A DNA stretch of 6,299 bases from Spirochaetales bacterium (GTDB lineage Bacteria; Spirochaetota; Spirochaetia; Sphaerochaetales; Sphaerochaetaceae): contig JAAYQY010000049.1 in assembly GCA_012519125.1 (NCBI GenBank), positions 1-6,299 on the forward strand. The letters are read 5' to 3'. A program made the position numbers and the translations under genes. Shown in pieces: positions 1 to 5,835 of the stretch. Positions within the stretch are counted from its first letter, which is position 1. The number at the start of each line of letters is the position of its first letter. The notes beneath the pieces are model-generated. The model had not been told where the DNA came from, ran no database searches, and saw only the letters and a list, made by a program, of their open reading frames with translations.

Positions 1-674
1 GCAGAAGATTTTTTATATACGTGCAACATTTCTTGCATGCCCAGGCTTTTTCCTGCCTCTCCTCCCTGCCTCGACTCATCAAGCAACCGATAGGCAGATG
101 ACGTAGAAATGGCAAAGTCAGTAGGCATGACCAGCAGCACAGTAAGGTCCTTGGGCTCAACAGCGACAACATGTTCGCCTCTTCCTGTCACCACGGCAGC
201 TTTCGCACCGGATAGGAAGAAGGGAACATCACTTCCCACTTTCAAAGCCACCTGCTCAAGGACTTCCTGTTCCAAAGCACTGTCACCGGCAATCTCCTGA
301 AGCAGAAGCAAAAGTGAAGCCGCATCGCTGGAGCCACCCCCCAGACCTGCTTGAATGGGAATCTGCTTCCGACACCGTATGGATATCTGCAAGGGACACC
401 CCCCGGCTTCATGCCAGAGGCGGGCTGCCTTCGTCAGGGTATCGTCATCTTTCTTGCAGTATGCTTCCAACCCGGTCACTTCTACTGAAAACGTCTTGCT
501 CCTCTTCCAGCTCACCTCGATGTCATCTGATAAATCGACCAAGGCAAACAGTGACTGAATGGGATGGTACCCATCCGGATAAGGGAACCCGACGGCTAAG
601 TGTAGATTGACCTTTGCATAAGCCGGTCGCGAACATACGGTATCCATGGCTAACAGAGTATCAAAGCCATACAT
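1..674 (-). CDS. ispE: 4-diphosphocytidyl-2-C-methyl-D-erythritol kinase (IspE), C-terminus cut by window edge
   Basis: IspE is the cytosolic GHMP-family kinase that phosphorylates CDP-methylerythritol with ATP in the MEP pathway to isoprenoid precursors. I translated 224 codons on the minus strand; the frame is open to the left edge and the last quarter or so of the usual ~280-300 residues is outside. Visible marks: AYAKVNLHL at residues 19-27, with the expected catalytic Lys21; DGYHPIQSLFALVD near 34-47, the usual substrate-side segment; the glycine-rich ATP loop IQAGLGGGSSDAAS at 107-120; GSDVPFF at 147-153, with the expected catalytic Asp149; and STSSAYRLLD at 190-199. The start is uncertain: ATG at 674 has a -10-like TACTAG six bases upstream and no Shine-Dalgarno, while in-frame ATG 647 would begin MDTVCSRPAYAK, closer to the family's usual N-terminus, also without a ribosome site. 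It lies downstream of the glycosylase in the same direction. Family assignment is secure; the start is not. Confidence 0.93.
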   Translation of the reverse strand, partial: MYGFDTLLAMDTVCSRPAYAKVNLHLAVGFPYPDGYHPIQSLFALVDLSDDIEVSWKRSKTFSVEVTGLEAYCKKDDDTLTKAARLWHEAGGCPLQISIRCRKQIPIQAGLGGGSSDAASLLLLLQEIAGDSALEQEVLEQVALKVGSDVPFFLSGAKAAVVTGRGEHVVAVEPKDLTVLLVMPTDFAISTSSAYRLLDESRQGGEAGKSLGMQEMLHVYKKSS

Positions 675-680
675 GATTGT

Positions 681-686
681 CTAGTA
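681..686 (-). promoter_or_regulatory. Possible -10 element for ispE
   Basis: Read on the minus strand, TACTAG is followed by six bases and then the ATG at 674. A start about seven bases past this hexamer would fall on the start codon itself. Only 3 of 6 positions match TATAAT and no good -35 is seen at 16-18 bases, so support is weak. The rest of the 675-789 gap is AT-rich with no convincing terminator for the glycosylase gene, so read-through from that gene into ispE is possible. Confidence 0.25.
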
Positions 687-789
687 AGATTTTTGCATTC
701 ATCAAAACTCGCAGACATGTTTTTAGAGGATTTATTCGCTAAAAGTGATTAAATTGCGATAAATGCCATACAAATAAGGCTTATATGTA

Positions 790-1542
790 TTACCAGATTC
801 CCAAGTTCCTGAAGACGGCACCCGCTTTCTCATCCCATCCCTTGTTTGCCTGGGGATTTCCGGGACTGGGGTGGAGAATGGAAGCGACGATACGACGCTC
901 ATCACCCTTGTTCACTTTCTCCAGCATCTGGTAGGCATACACACCCACACCAATAAGAAAGGTAGGATCCAGAAGTGTGATGATGTCACCCAGATACGCA
1001 TCACAGATCGTCTGCAAGGCCAGGCGTTCACCCTTGGCCAACTTGTCTGGAGTCAGATTCTTGGCCGTCTTGGTCCGTTGCATGAACACCAGTGGACAAT
1101 AGTTGTAAATGGCCATCTCCTGAGAGAAGGCTTCTGCAGTTTCATAATGGTCTTCCATCAAGCCCCACAACCGTTTTCCACTGACCTCACTGCGCTTGGT
1201 TTCAAGGCCGAGAATGGGCCGGGCAGGATGCTCGGTCGGCGGTTTGCCGATCGGCTGGGAAAGTTTGAGGAACGTTTTCACCGCACCGATTTCTCCGAAG
1301 GGAACCCCGGTCTGCGCCATACCGAATGGACCTGGATTCATCCCCACCAGCAAGGTTTTCACCGGCTTGCTTGCATATGCGCTCAAGTACGCCTCATGCA
1401 TCGGCCAAGCATAGTCCAGTGGGTTGTAAATATAGCAATCGCAACTGAACCGTAAGGTTTCCACCTGCTCGGCAAAGAGTTTTGTACGCTTAATGACCGC
1501 AAATGTTGTATCCTGCACCCCATTCCCCCTAGCCAGAACCAT
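790..1542 (-). CDS. smug1: SMUG1-family single-strand-selective uracil-DNA glycosylase
   Basis: This enzyme removes uracil (and in characterised relatives 5-hydroxymethyluracil) from DNA as the first step of base-excision repair. Counting from the longest frame (ATG 1602, 270 aa), it has YNPLDYAW at 59-66, the catalytic motif GMNPGPFGMAQTGVPFG at 87-103 with Asn89, NYCPL at 167-171 (a base-recognition Asn in SMUG1), GVGVYA at 218-223, and the C-terminal loop HPSPGNPQANKGW at 244-256 with His244. From memory these match vertebrate SMUG1 almost residue for residue, except that Gly248 stands where human SMUG1 has Arg243. The start is uncertain. ATG 1602 would overlap the divergent phosphatase by 35 bases, and ATG 1569 by two. 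I chose ATG 1542, which avoids overlap. GTG 1518 has an AGGGGG seven bases upstream and would also preserve the whole conserved domain, which begins near residue 40. Family certain, N-terminus not. Confidence 0.93.
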   Translation of the reverse strand: MVLARGNGVQDTTFAVIKRTKLFAEQVETLRFSCDCYIYNPLDYAWPMHEAYLSAYASKPVKTLLVGMNPGPFGMAQTGVPFGEIGAVKTFLKLSQPIGKPPTEHPARPILGLETKRSEVSGKRLWGLMEDHYETAEAFSQEMAIYNYCPLVFMQRTKTAKNLTPDKLAKGERLALQTICDAYLGDIITLLDPTFLIGVGVYAYQMLEKVNKGDERRIVASILHPSPGNPQANKGWDEKAGAVFRNLGIW

Positions 1543-1553
1543 CCTGCTTCCCG

Positions 1554-1560
1554 TATGATA
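1554..1560. promoter_or_regulatory. Shared divergent -10 region (GTATGATAC palindrome)
   Basis: The near-symmetric sequence GTATGATAC at 1553-1561 gives TATGAT on the plus strand (1554-1559) and TATCAT on the minus strand (1560-1555), each matching TATAAT at five of six positions. On the plus strand the predicted start of transcription falls at about 1566, just before the phosphatase ATG at 1568. On the minus strand it falls near 1548, about six bases before the glycosylase ATG at 1542. No good -35 is visible for either direction, so this is inference from -10 similarity and position; the symmetric site could also be a small operator. Confidence 0.4.
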
Positions 1561-1567
1561 CCCCAAC

Positions 1568-2329
1568 ATGGCACAAACGGCAGAGAAACTCAAGGGAATC
1601 ATTTTTGATAAGGATGGAACACTCTTTGACTATGCCCAGGTATGGGAAGATGTCCTGAAAGAGGGCATCGACAAGACCTTCACCTCAATGGGAAGAAAAG
1701 AGCACCATAAGGCGAAGAGCGCCATGCTCACGCTGATGGGAATCGATGAGCAAGGCAAGTGCTTGCCCAAAGGCTTGGTTTTCACTCATCGCCCTGCACG
1801 TATTCTCAGAAGATTTCTTGTGTACTGCCTACGGTATCGTGTCAATGCCATCAAAGCAATCAGGGGCTATCACCAGAGTGTCAAGAACAGCGAGGTCCTA
1901 TTGACTGAGAAATTGCGGAAAATGGACTTCACCATCCAACAGACACTCTTTCGAAAGCTCAAGGAAGCCGGGTATGCCATCGGTATCATCACCAACGACA
2001 ACGACAGCTCAACAGCCCTCTTTCTTTCGCTCATGGGTCTTGAACAGATGGTTGATTTTGTAAGTTCGCGCGATAGCCACTATCGCCGCAAACCCCATCC
2101 AGAGGCCTTCCAAACGTTCTGCAGCAAAGCTGGCCTGAACACAAGTGAAGTGGCAATGGTGGGAGACACCATCACCGACATGTTGTTTGCCAAGCGTTCC
2201 AAGGCTGGCTACACCGTTGCGGTGTTGACCGGAAGCAATGACAGAAAACGTCTGAAGCCGATAAGCGATGTCATTTATGCCGATGTATCGGCTCTGTTGC
2301 AGGACAAGAGGATATTTCCCTCCCACTAG
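1568..2329 (+). CDS. HAD-superfamily hydrolase, phosphoglycolate phosphatase-like (subfamily IA)
   Basis: A 253-residue cytosolic phosphatase-type protein; its substrate, probably a small phosphate ester, cannot be read from sequence. HAD motif I is FDKDGT at 13-18, with nucleophile Asp14 and acid/base Asp16; motif II is IITND at 140-144, with Thr142; motif III is Lys175 in RRKPHPE; motif IV is VGDTITDM at 198-205, with Asp200 and Asp204 for magnesium. All catalytic residues are present. The region between motifs I and II (about 20-125) is an all-helical C1-type cap and holds a strongly basic stretch at 75-101. The start is well fixed: a TGA lies four codons upstream in frame and the next ATG comes after motif I. 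There is no Shine-Dalgarno before it, and a TATGAT lies eight bases upstream, so a leaderless mRNA is likely. It is divergent from the glycosylase and separated from the synthetase by 154 bp. Related families include Gph and PpaX-like phosphatases; I would not choose among them. Confidence 0.88.
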   Translation: MAQTAEKLKGIIFDKDGTLFDYAQVWEDVLKEGIDKTFTSMGRKEHHKAKSAMLTLMGIDEQGKCLPKGLVFTHRPARILRRFLVYCLRYRVNAIKAIRGYHQSVKNSEVLLTEKLRKMDFTIQQTLFRKLKEAGYAIGIITNDNDSSTALFLSLMGLEQMVDFVSSRDSHYRRKPHPEAFQTFCSKAGLNTSEVAMVGDTITDMLFAKRSKAGYTVAVLTGSNDRKRLKPISDVIYADVSALLQDKRIFPSH

Positions 2330-2381
2330 TACGTTTTTACTATAATACCAACCATATTTACAGAAACGATTTATCCTTTTC

Positions 2382-2410
2382 TTGACAAAAGGTCTCACTT
2401 CTGTGAAAAT
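2382..2410 (+). promoter_or_regulatory. Promoter for the acyl-CoA synthetase gene
   Basis: A perfect TTGACA -35 at 2382-2387 is followed after 17 bases by GAAAAT (2405-2410, four of six to TATAAT), preceded by TG at 2402-2403, as in an extended -10. Transcription would start near 2417 and give a leader of about 67 bases before ATG 2484. A second -10-like hexamer, TATAGT, lies at 2420-2425 but has no matching -35. Confidence 0.5.
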
Positions 2411-2440
2411 CAAAGTCGCTATAGTCCCGTGTGGGCGAAT

Positions 2441-2459
2441 AGTATGTTTCTATCATACT
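2441..2459. repeat. Inverted repeat AGTATG-N7-CATACT in synthetase leader
   Basis: Perfect 6-base arms at 2441-2446 and 2454-2459 are separated by seven bases, and a G-U pair could extend the stem by one in RNA. The site lies just past the proposed transcription start and 24 bases before the start codon, which suits a repressor operator or a small leader hairpin near the ribosome site. The arms are short enough to arise by chance, and I do not recognise a known operator consensus. Confidence 0.35.
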
Positions 2460-2468
2460 GCTATGCAT

Positions 2469-2476
2469 GGAGAGAG
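2469..2476 (+). promoter_or_regulatory. Ribosome binding site fixing the synthetase start
   Basis: GGAGAGAG lies seven bases before ATG 2484. It decides for that ATG over the in-frame ATG at 2463, which has no such site, and over the TTG at 2382, which is the -35 hexamer. Confidence 0.7.
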
Positions 2477-2483
2477 CCCCGTC

Positions 2484-4193
2484 ATGAAACACTCGTGGGA
2501 TGAATTGGACCAATATCGCGGCGACCTGTTTCAAGGACAATGGCCGACCATAGTCGACTTGCTGCTGATAACTGAACAGAAATTCGGCTGGAGAAACGGG
2601 TTCACCATGTTTCGACCCCAGCGCTCTACCCTTACCTTCAGCGAGATCCTTGCCCATGTGAAACGGGTGAGTTCTTATTTGCAGGAGTGTGGAATTGCCA
2701 AAGGCGACCGTATCATCATCAATGGAAAGAACAGCCCGTCTTGGGCCATAGCATACCTGGCCACCCTCTACTGCGGAGCAATCGTTGTCCCTCTGGACAA
2801 CCAATTGCACATAGACCGAGTTGAGAACCTGTCCAGCTATGTTGAGGCGTCCTTCGTCTTTGCCGACAAACCTGTCATCGAAGCACTGGATCCACAGAAA
2901 TTCTGGTATGGCAACCTCAAAGGTCTGGCAACCCTGATAGGAAGCAGTGAACGCTGCCCCACCATTGACGATCTCTCAGTTGCGAAGAGCTATGATCGGG
3001 TAACTGTTGATGAACACGATCTTGCTGCCATACTTTTTACCAGTGGAACTACCGGCAACGAGAAAGGGGCTATGCTCACCCATGCAAATATTGTCAGCGA
3101 CCTGTATCAGGCCTGTGACGGAATCTTCCTCAGCCTTGATGAAACCGATGTCCTGTATGCCTTGCTGCCACTGCACCACTCCTATTGCTGTACCGCGGTT
3201 TTGCTGGAGGCAATCAAACACGGAGCCGAATGTGTGTTTGGCCAGGAAATTGTGGTCAGCAGGATGATCAACGATCTCACCCAGGGCAAGGTGACTTTCT
3301 TCATGGGCATTCCCCTTCTCTACAACAAACTGCTTGCGGGCATGATGAAGCAAGTGAAGAAGAAGGGTTTCTTCGTCAATGCCCTGATCCACACCATGAT
3401 GGTCATCAACGGGTTTACCAAGAAACACCTGCACTGGAATCTCTTCCGTCCCGCTTTCAACAAACTGCTGCTCAGCAAAATTGGTCTGGACCACAATCAT
3501 ATTTGCATTTGTGGAGCCGGGCCGCTCTCTCCGAAGGTATTCAAGCAATTCCAGCAGTTGGGCATCGACTTCATCCAAGGCTATGGGTTGACCGAGACCA
3601 GCCCCATCCTCACCCTCAATCCCGTCAGTCACTTCAAGGTTGAATCGGTGGGCATGGTATTTCCATTGGTGGAGATGAAGATTGCCGATCCTGATGCAAA
3701 TGGCATTGGCGAAATCCGTGTAAAAGGACCCAACATCACCCAAGGGTACTACAAGGATGAGGAGAATACCAAAGCCCTCTTTGATGATGAAGGGTGGTTG
3801 AAAACAGGTGACCTTGGATGGCTCGACAAGGAAAACTATCTCTACTTGAAAGGGCGGGCAAAGAATCTGATCGTCACCGAGGGAGGCAAGAACGTCTATC
3901 CTGAGGAGATTGAAGACCTCTTCCAGCTCTATACCCAGGTCGAGCAGATTCTCATCCGCGGGTACCAGGAAAAGAAGTCGGTACCGGCGGAATTGATCGA
4001 GGCGGTCATCTACCCGAACAAGGAGTACTACAAGGAACATACCGTTGACATGAAGGAAGACCTTGATCGTGTCATCAAGGAAGTGAATCAGCAGGTATCC
4101 GGGTACAAAAAGATTAGCCGCCTGACGATCCTTGAAGAACCTATGGATATGACCAGCACAAAGAAGATCAAACGCAACAAGGTGACTGCCTAG
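2484..4193 (+). CDS. AMP-forming acyl-CoA synthetase (long-chain fatty acid-CoA ligase type)
   Basis: A 569-residue ANL-superfamily enzyme that would activate a carboxylic acid with ATP to an acyl-adenylate and transfer it to CoA, probably for fatty-acid activation at the membrane face. Core motifs in order: P-loop LFTSGTTGNEKGAMLTH at 184-200; GAGPLS at 344-349; GYGLTETSP at 366-374; TGDLG at 441-445 with the ATP-ribose Asp443; hinge region LKGRAKNLIVTEGGKNVYP at 455-473; and the C-terminal TSTKKIKR at 557-564, whose Lys561 (or Lys560) fits the adenylation lysine. A basic helical segment at about 286-335, between the PLLYNKL stretch and GAGPLS, is the insertion common in long-chain acyl-CoA synthetases (COG1022-like), so I favour long-chain substrates. 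The acyl substrate itself is not determined. No signal peptide or obvious transmembrane segment. The start at 2484 is set by GGAGAGAG seven bases upstream. The gene ends 24 bases before the amidohydrolase, so co-transcription is possible. Confidence 0.92.
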   Translation: MKHSWDELDQYRGDLFQGQWPTIVDLLLITEQKFGWRNGFTMFRPQRSTLTFSEILAHVKRVSSYLQECGIAKGDRIIINGKNSPSWAIAYLATLYCGAIVVPLDNQLHIDRVENLSSYVEASFVFADKPVIEALDPQKFWYGNLKGLATLIGSSERCPTIDDLSVAKSYDRVTVDEHDLAAILFTSGTTGNEKGAMLTHANIVSDLYQACDGIFLSLDETDVLYALLPLHHSYCCTAVLLEAIKHGAECVFGQEIVVSRMINDLTQGKVTFFMGIPLLYNKLLAGMMKQVKKKGFFVNALIHTMMVINGFTKKHLHWNLFRPAFNKLLLSKIGLDHNHICICGAGPLSPKVFKQFQQLGIDFIQGYGLTETSPILTLNPVSHFKVESVGMVFPLVEMKIADPDANGIGEIRVKGPNITQGYYKDEENTKALFDDEGWLKTGDLGWLDKENYLYLKGRAKNLIVTEGGKNVYPEEIEDLFQLYTQVEQILIRGYQEKKSVPAELIEAVIYPNKEYYKEHTVDMKEDLDRVIKEVNQQVSGYKKISRLTILEEPMDMTSTKKIKRNKVTA

Positions 4194-4211
4194 TCACAGA
4201 TATGCTACTAT
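4182..4211 (+). promoter_or_regulatory. Possible promoter for the amidohydrolase, inside the end of the synthetase gene
   Basis: GTGACT (4182-4187, four of six to TTGACA) lies in the last codons of the synthetase. An 18-base spacer follows, then TACTAT (4206-4211, four of six to TATAAT). The expected transcription start, about seven bases past the -10, is the A of ATG 4218. The same TACTAT hexamer occurs in the proposed gdhA promoter. No Shine-Dalgarno lies between this site and the ATG. Confidence 0.42.
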
Positions 4212-4217
4212 GGCTCC

Positions 4218-5537
4218 ATGAAAACGCTCATCGCAAATGCCTTGGTCGTACCCATGACCAAGGAGGGGTATTCTCTTCGAGCTGACATCGGCATCGATGG
4301 GAAGCATATCGCATTCGTAGGGAAGGCTGACGCATCGTTCCAGCCGGATCGTGTCATCGACGCATCTTCATTTTTGGCTATGCCTGCCTTGGTCAATGCG
4401 CATACCCATCTGAGCATGGGCCTGATGCGCAACTATAAGGACGACATGCCGACCTTGCAGGAGTGGCTTGCCGAGATATTTCCCATAGAAGATCTGTTGG
4501 ATGAACGGAACATCCTTTTTGCTTCCCGACTTGGGATCATGGAGAGCATCCAAAGCGGTGTGACCACCGTTGCCGACATGTACTTCAATCAGCACAGTAC
4601 TGCAAAGGCAATCCTTGAAGGCGGTATCAGGGCAAGCATCGGCATTACCTTGTTTGGAGATCTGAGACAGTCCAAAGAACGAGTGAAGAAGTCAGAGACG
4701 TTGCTGAGAGATTTTCGTGATCACCCGGATAACCGCATCCGATTCGACTACGCCCCCCACGCAATCTACACCTGCCGAGAAGAGACCTATCGCTATGCAC
4801 ACGCATTGGCCAAAGATCATGGGGCAATTCTGCACACCCACCTCAGCGAAACCAGAAAAGAGATGGAAGACAGCATCAGCACCTTTGGGGACACTCCCTT
4901 GTCCTACCTCTCCAGGATTGGGTGTCTTGCTGACATCAAATCCCTGCTCGCCCATTGTGTTCACCTCACCGAAGAGGAGCTGATCATCCTCAAGGACCAC
5001 AACGCAACCATTGTCCACAATCCAAGCAGCAACACCAAGCTCTCCAGCGGGCTTGCGCCGGTTTCTAAGTTCCTCGAGCAAGGATTGCAGGTTGCCTTGG
5101 GTACCGATGGAGCTTCAAGCAACAACAACCTCAATATGTTTGAGGAGATGCACATCGCATCGCTTATCGGACGCGTGTATACACCCACCAACACCAAGCT
5201 CACCCCCTATCAGGTATTGAGTATGGCTACCACCAACGGGGCGAAGGCATTGGGGTTGGATGCCCGAATAGGCCGCCTTGAAGCAGGCATGGAAGCTGAC
5301 ATTCTCTTGCTCGACTTGCAGAAAAGCCATCTTACCCCACTCAACGACCCCTTCAGTGCCTTGGTGTACGCAGCCCAAGCGAGTGATGTGGACACGCTCT
5401 TCTGCCAAGGCAAGATGCTGATGCAAAACAGGAAGATGCTCACCCTGAAAGAAGAGGACGTACTCAGGGATGTCAATTCGTGTTGGGCAGATGTGCTTTC
5501 GCGCAAGCAGGGATACGTCCACCAAGAAAGGCTGTAG
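4218..5537 (+). CDS. Metal-dependent amidohydrolase, MTA/SAH deaminase type (MtaD-like)
   Basis: A 439-residue cytosolic amidohydrolase. Closest family by motif is 5-methylthioadenosine/S-adenosylhomocysteine deaminase, which converts these adenosine derivatives to their inosine forms with release of ammonia. Expected residues are present: PALVNAHTHLSMG at 56-68 with metal ligands His62 and His64; YAPHAIYTC at 178-186 with substrate-side His181; HTHLSET at 206-212 with metal ligand His208 and catalytic Glu211; LAHCVHL at 244-250 with His246; VHNPSSNTKLSSG at 266-278; and LGTDGASSNNNLNMFEE at 294-310 with metal ligand Asp297. Residues 81-83 (QEW) sit where substrate-contact residues lie in the Thermotoga enzyme TM0936. 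Length fits the family. Guanine or triazine/pterin deaminases share the fold and cannot be excluded; no adenosine- or methionine-cycle gene adjoins it to settle the substrate. No ribosome site precedes ATG 4218, and a -10-like TACTAT ends six bases before it. The gene ends in tandem TAG TAG stops. Confidence 0.88.
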   Translation: MKTLIANALVVPMTKEGYSLRADIGIDGKHIAFVGKADASFQPDRVIDASSFLAMPALVNAHTHLSMGLMRNYKDDMPTLQEWLAEIFPIEDLLDERNILFASRLGIMESIQSGVTTVADMYFNQHSTAKAILEGGIRASIGITLFGDLRQSKERVKKSETLLRDFRDHPDNRIRFDYAPHAIYTCREETYRYAHALAKDHGAILHTHLSETRKEMEDSISTFGDTPLSYLSRIGCLADIKSLLAHCVHLTEEELIILKDHNATIVHNPSSNTKLSSGLAPVSKFLEQGLQVALGTDGASSNNNLNMFEEMHIASLIGRVYTPTNTKLTPYQVLSMATTNGAKALGLDARIGRLEAGMEADILLLDLQKSHLTPLNDPFSALVYAAQASDVDTLFCQGKMLMQNRKMLTLKEEDVLRDVNSCWADVLSRKQGYVHQERL

Positions 5538-5582
5538 TAGGCCTTCGGCAAGAATGCGCCGGGACGAAGATCAATCATGGAC

Positions 5583-5611
5583 AAAAGGCTGGGACTGGTT
5601 TAGCTTTTTTT
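5583..5611 (+). terminator. Possible intrinsic terminator after the amidohydrolase
   Basis: AAAAGGCT (5583-5590) can pair with AGCTTTTT (5602-5609) as eight pairs with one G-U around an 11-base loop, running into a seven-T tract at 5605-5611. The stem is short and poor in G-C, but its place 45 bases past the stop and the T tract suit a terminator. Confidence 0.42.
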
Positions 5612-5660
5612 CAACTTTCTTGATGAACGATAAATTGTGGAAATGGGCAAATCGAGAGTT

Positions 5661-5683
5661 CTCTGTTGCGGTACACCGCAGAG
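5661..5683 (+). other. Hairpin that competes with the downstream terminator (antiterminator-like)
   Basis: CTCT (5661-5664) pairs with AGAG (5680-5683) and GCGG (5668-5671) with CCGC (5676-5679), with a TACA loop and a three-base bulge on the left side. The right arm bases 5680-5683 are also the left arm of the next hairpin, so the two cannot form together. Confidence 0.35.
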
Positions 5684-5706
5684 CAAATAGCATGTGTGCT
5701 CTTTTT
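5680..5706 (+). terminator. Terminator-like hairpin in the gdhA upstream region
   Basis: AGAGCA (5680-5685) pairs perfectly with TGCTCT (5697-5702) around an 11-base loop, followed by a run of five T (5702-5706). It would act on plus-strand transcripts. Because the best gdhA promoter lies downstream, the simplest role is a second stop for read-through from the amidohydrolase. Confidence 0.45.
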
Positions 5707-5754
5707 ACGCATACCGCAAAAGAATAGGGGCATTTTTTCGCAATTCCTAAACCC

Positions 5755-5783
5755 TTTACCAATTTTACAATTTTCACTACTAT
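5755..5783 (+). promoter_or_regulatory. Promoter for gdhA
   Basis: TTTACC (5755-5760, four of six to TTGACA), a 17-base spacer and TACTAT (5778-5783, four of six to TATAAT) predict a start near 5790 and a leader of about 46 bases. A second -10-like TATATT lies at 5800-5805 without a matching -35. Confidence 0.45.
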
Positions 5784-5818
5784 CGTATGCAGTTTGTTGT
5801 ATATTTATACGAATCCAC

Positions 5819-5831
5819 GAGGAGTGATATC
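5819..5831 (+). promoter_or_regulatory. Extended Shine-Dalgarno of gdhA
   Basis: GAGGAGTGATATC resembles the long complement of the 16S rRNA tail (AGGAGGTGATCC) and not just its core. The core GAGGAG ends 11 bases before ATG 5836, slightly long but acceptable, and no other in-frame ATG competes. Confidence 0.65.
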
Positions 5832-5835
5832 CACC

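Larger units (their letters stand above)
5538..5835. other. Non-coding interval between amidohydrolase and gdhA
   Basis: This 298-base stretch holds no credible protein gene; the open frames here are short and one on the minus strand runs into gdhA antisense. It contains a weak terminator hairpin at 5583-5611, a pair of competing hairpins at 5661-5706, a T-run at 5733-5738 with no clean stem, and the gdhA promoter and ribosome site at its right end. Confidence 0.6.

Noticed and set aside
871..1455. Open frame of 194 codons on the plus strand
   Set aside because: Antisense to the SMUG1 gene, with no recognisable motif; the minus-strand protein fits its family along its whole length.
1543..1602. 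Longest SMUG1 start at ATG 1602
   Set aside because: It would overlap the divergent phosphatase coding region by 35 bases and adds residues upstream of any conserved SMUG1 segment.
2341..2346. Perfect TATAAT after the phosphatase stop
   Set aside because: No -35-like hexamer at 15-19 bases upstream and no extended -10 TG; the TTGACA promoter downstream is a better candidate for the synthetase.
2382..2483. TTG start at 2382 adding 34 residues to the synthetase
   Set aside because: The TTG is part of a perfect TTGACA -35 element, no ribosome site precedes it, and the extra residues do not resemble the family's N-terminus; ATG 2484 has a good ribosome site.
2976..4040. Long open frame of 354 codons on the minus strand
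   Set aside because: It lies wholly antisense to the synthetase, whose family motifs are clear, and its translation shows no recognisable domain; it is a shadow of codon bias.
5541..5576. GCC-TTC-GGC and CTTC/GAAG pairings just after the amidohydrolase stop
   Set aside because: Three-base stem or a stem broken by a five-base bulge, with no T-run; not enough for a terminator or structured RNA.
5716..5741. GCAAAA ... TTTTTTCGC near-palindrome before the gdhA promoter
   Set aside because: The stem is nearly all A-T with a bulge; it is as likely to be AT-rich spacer.
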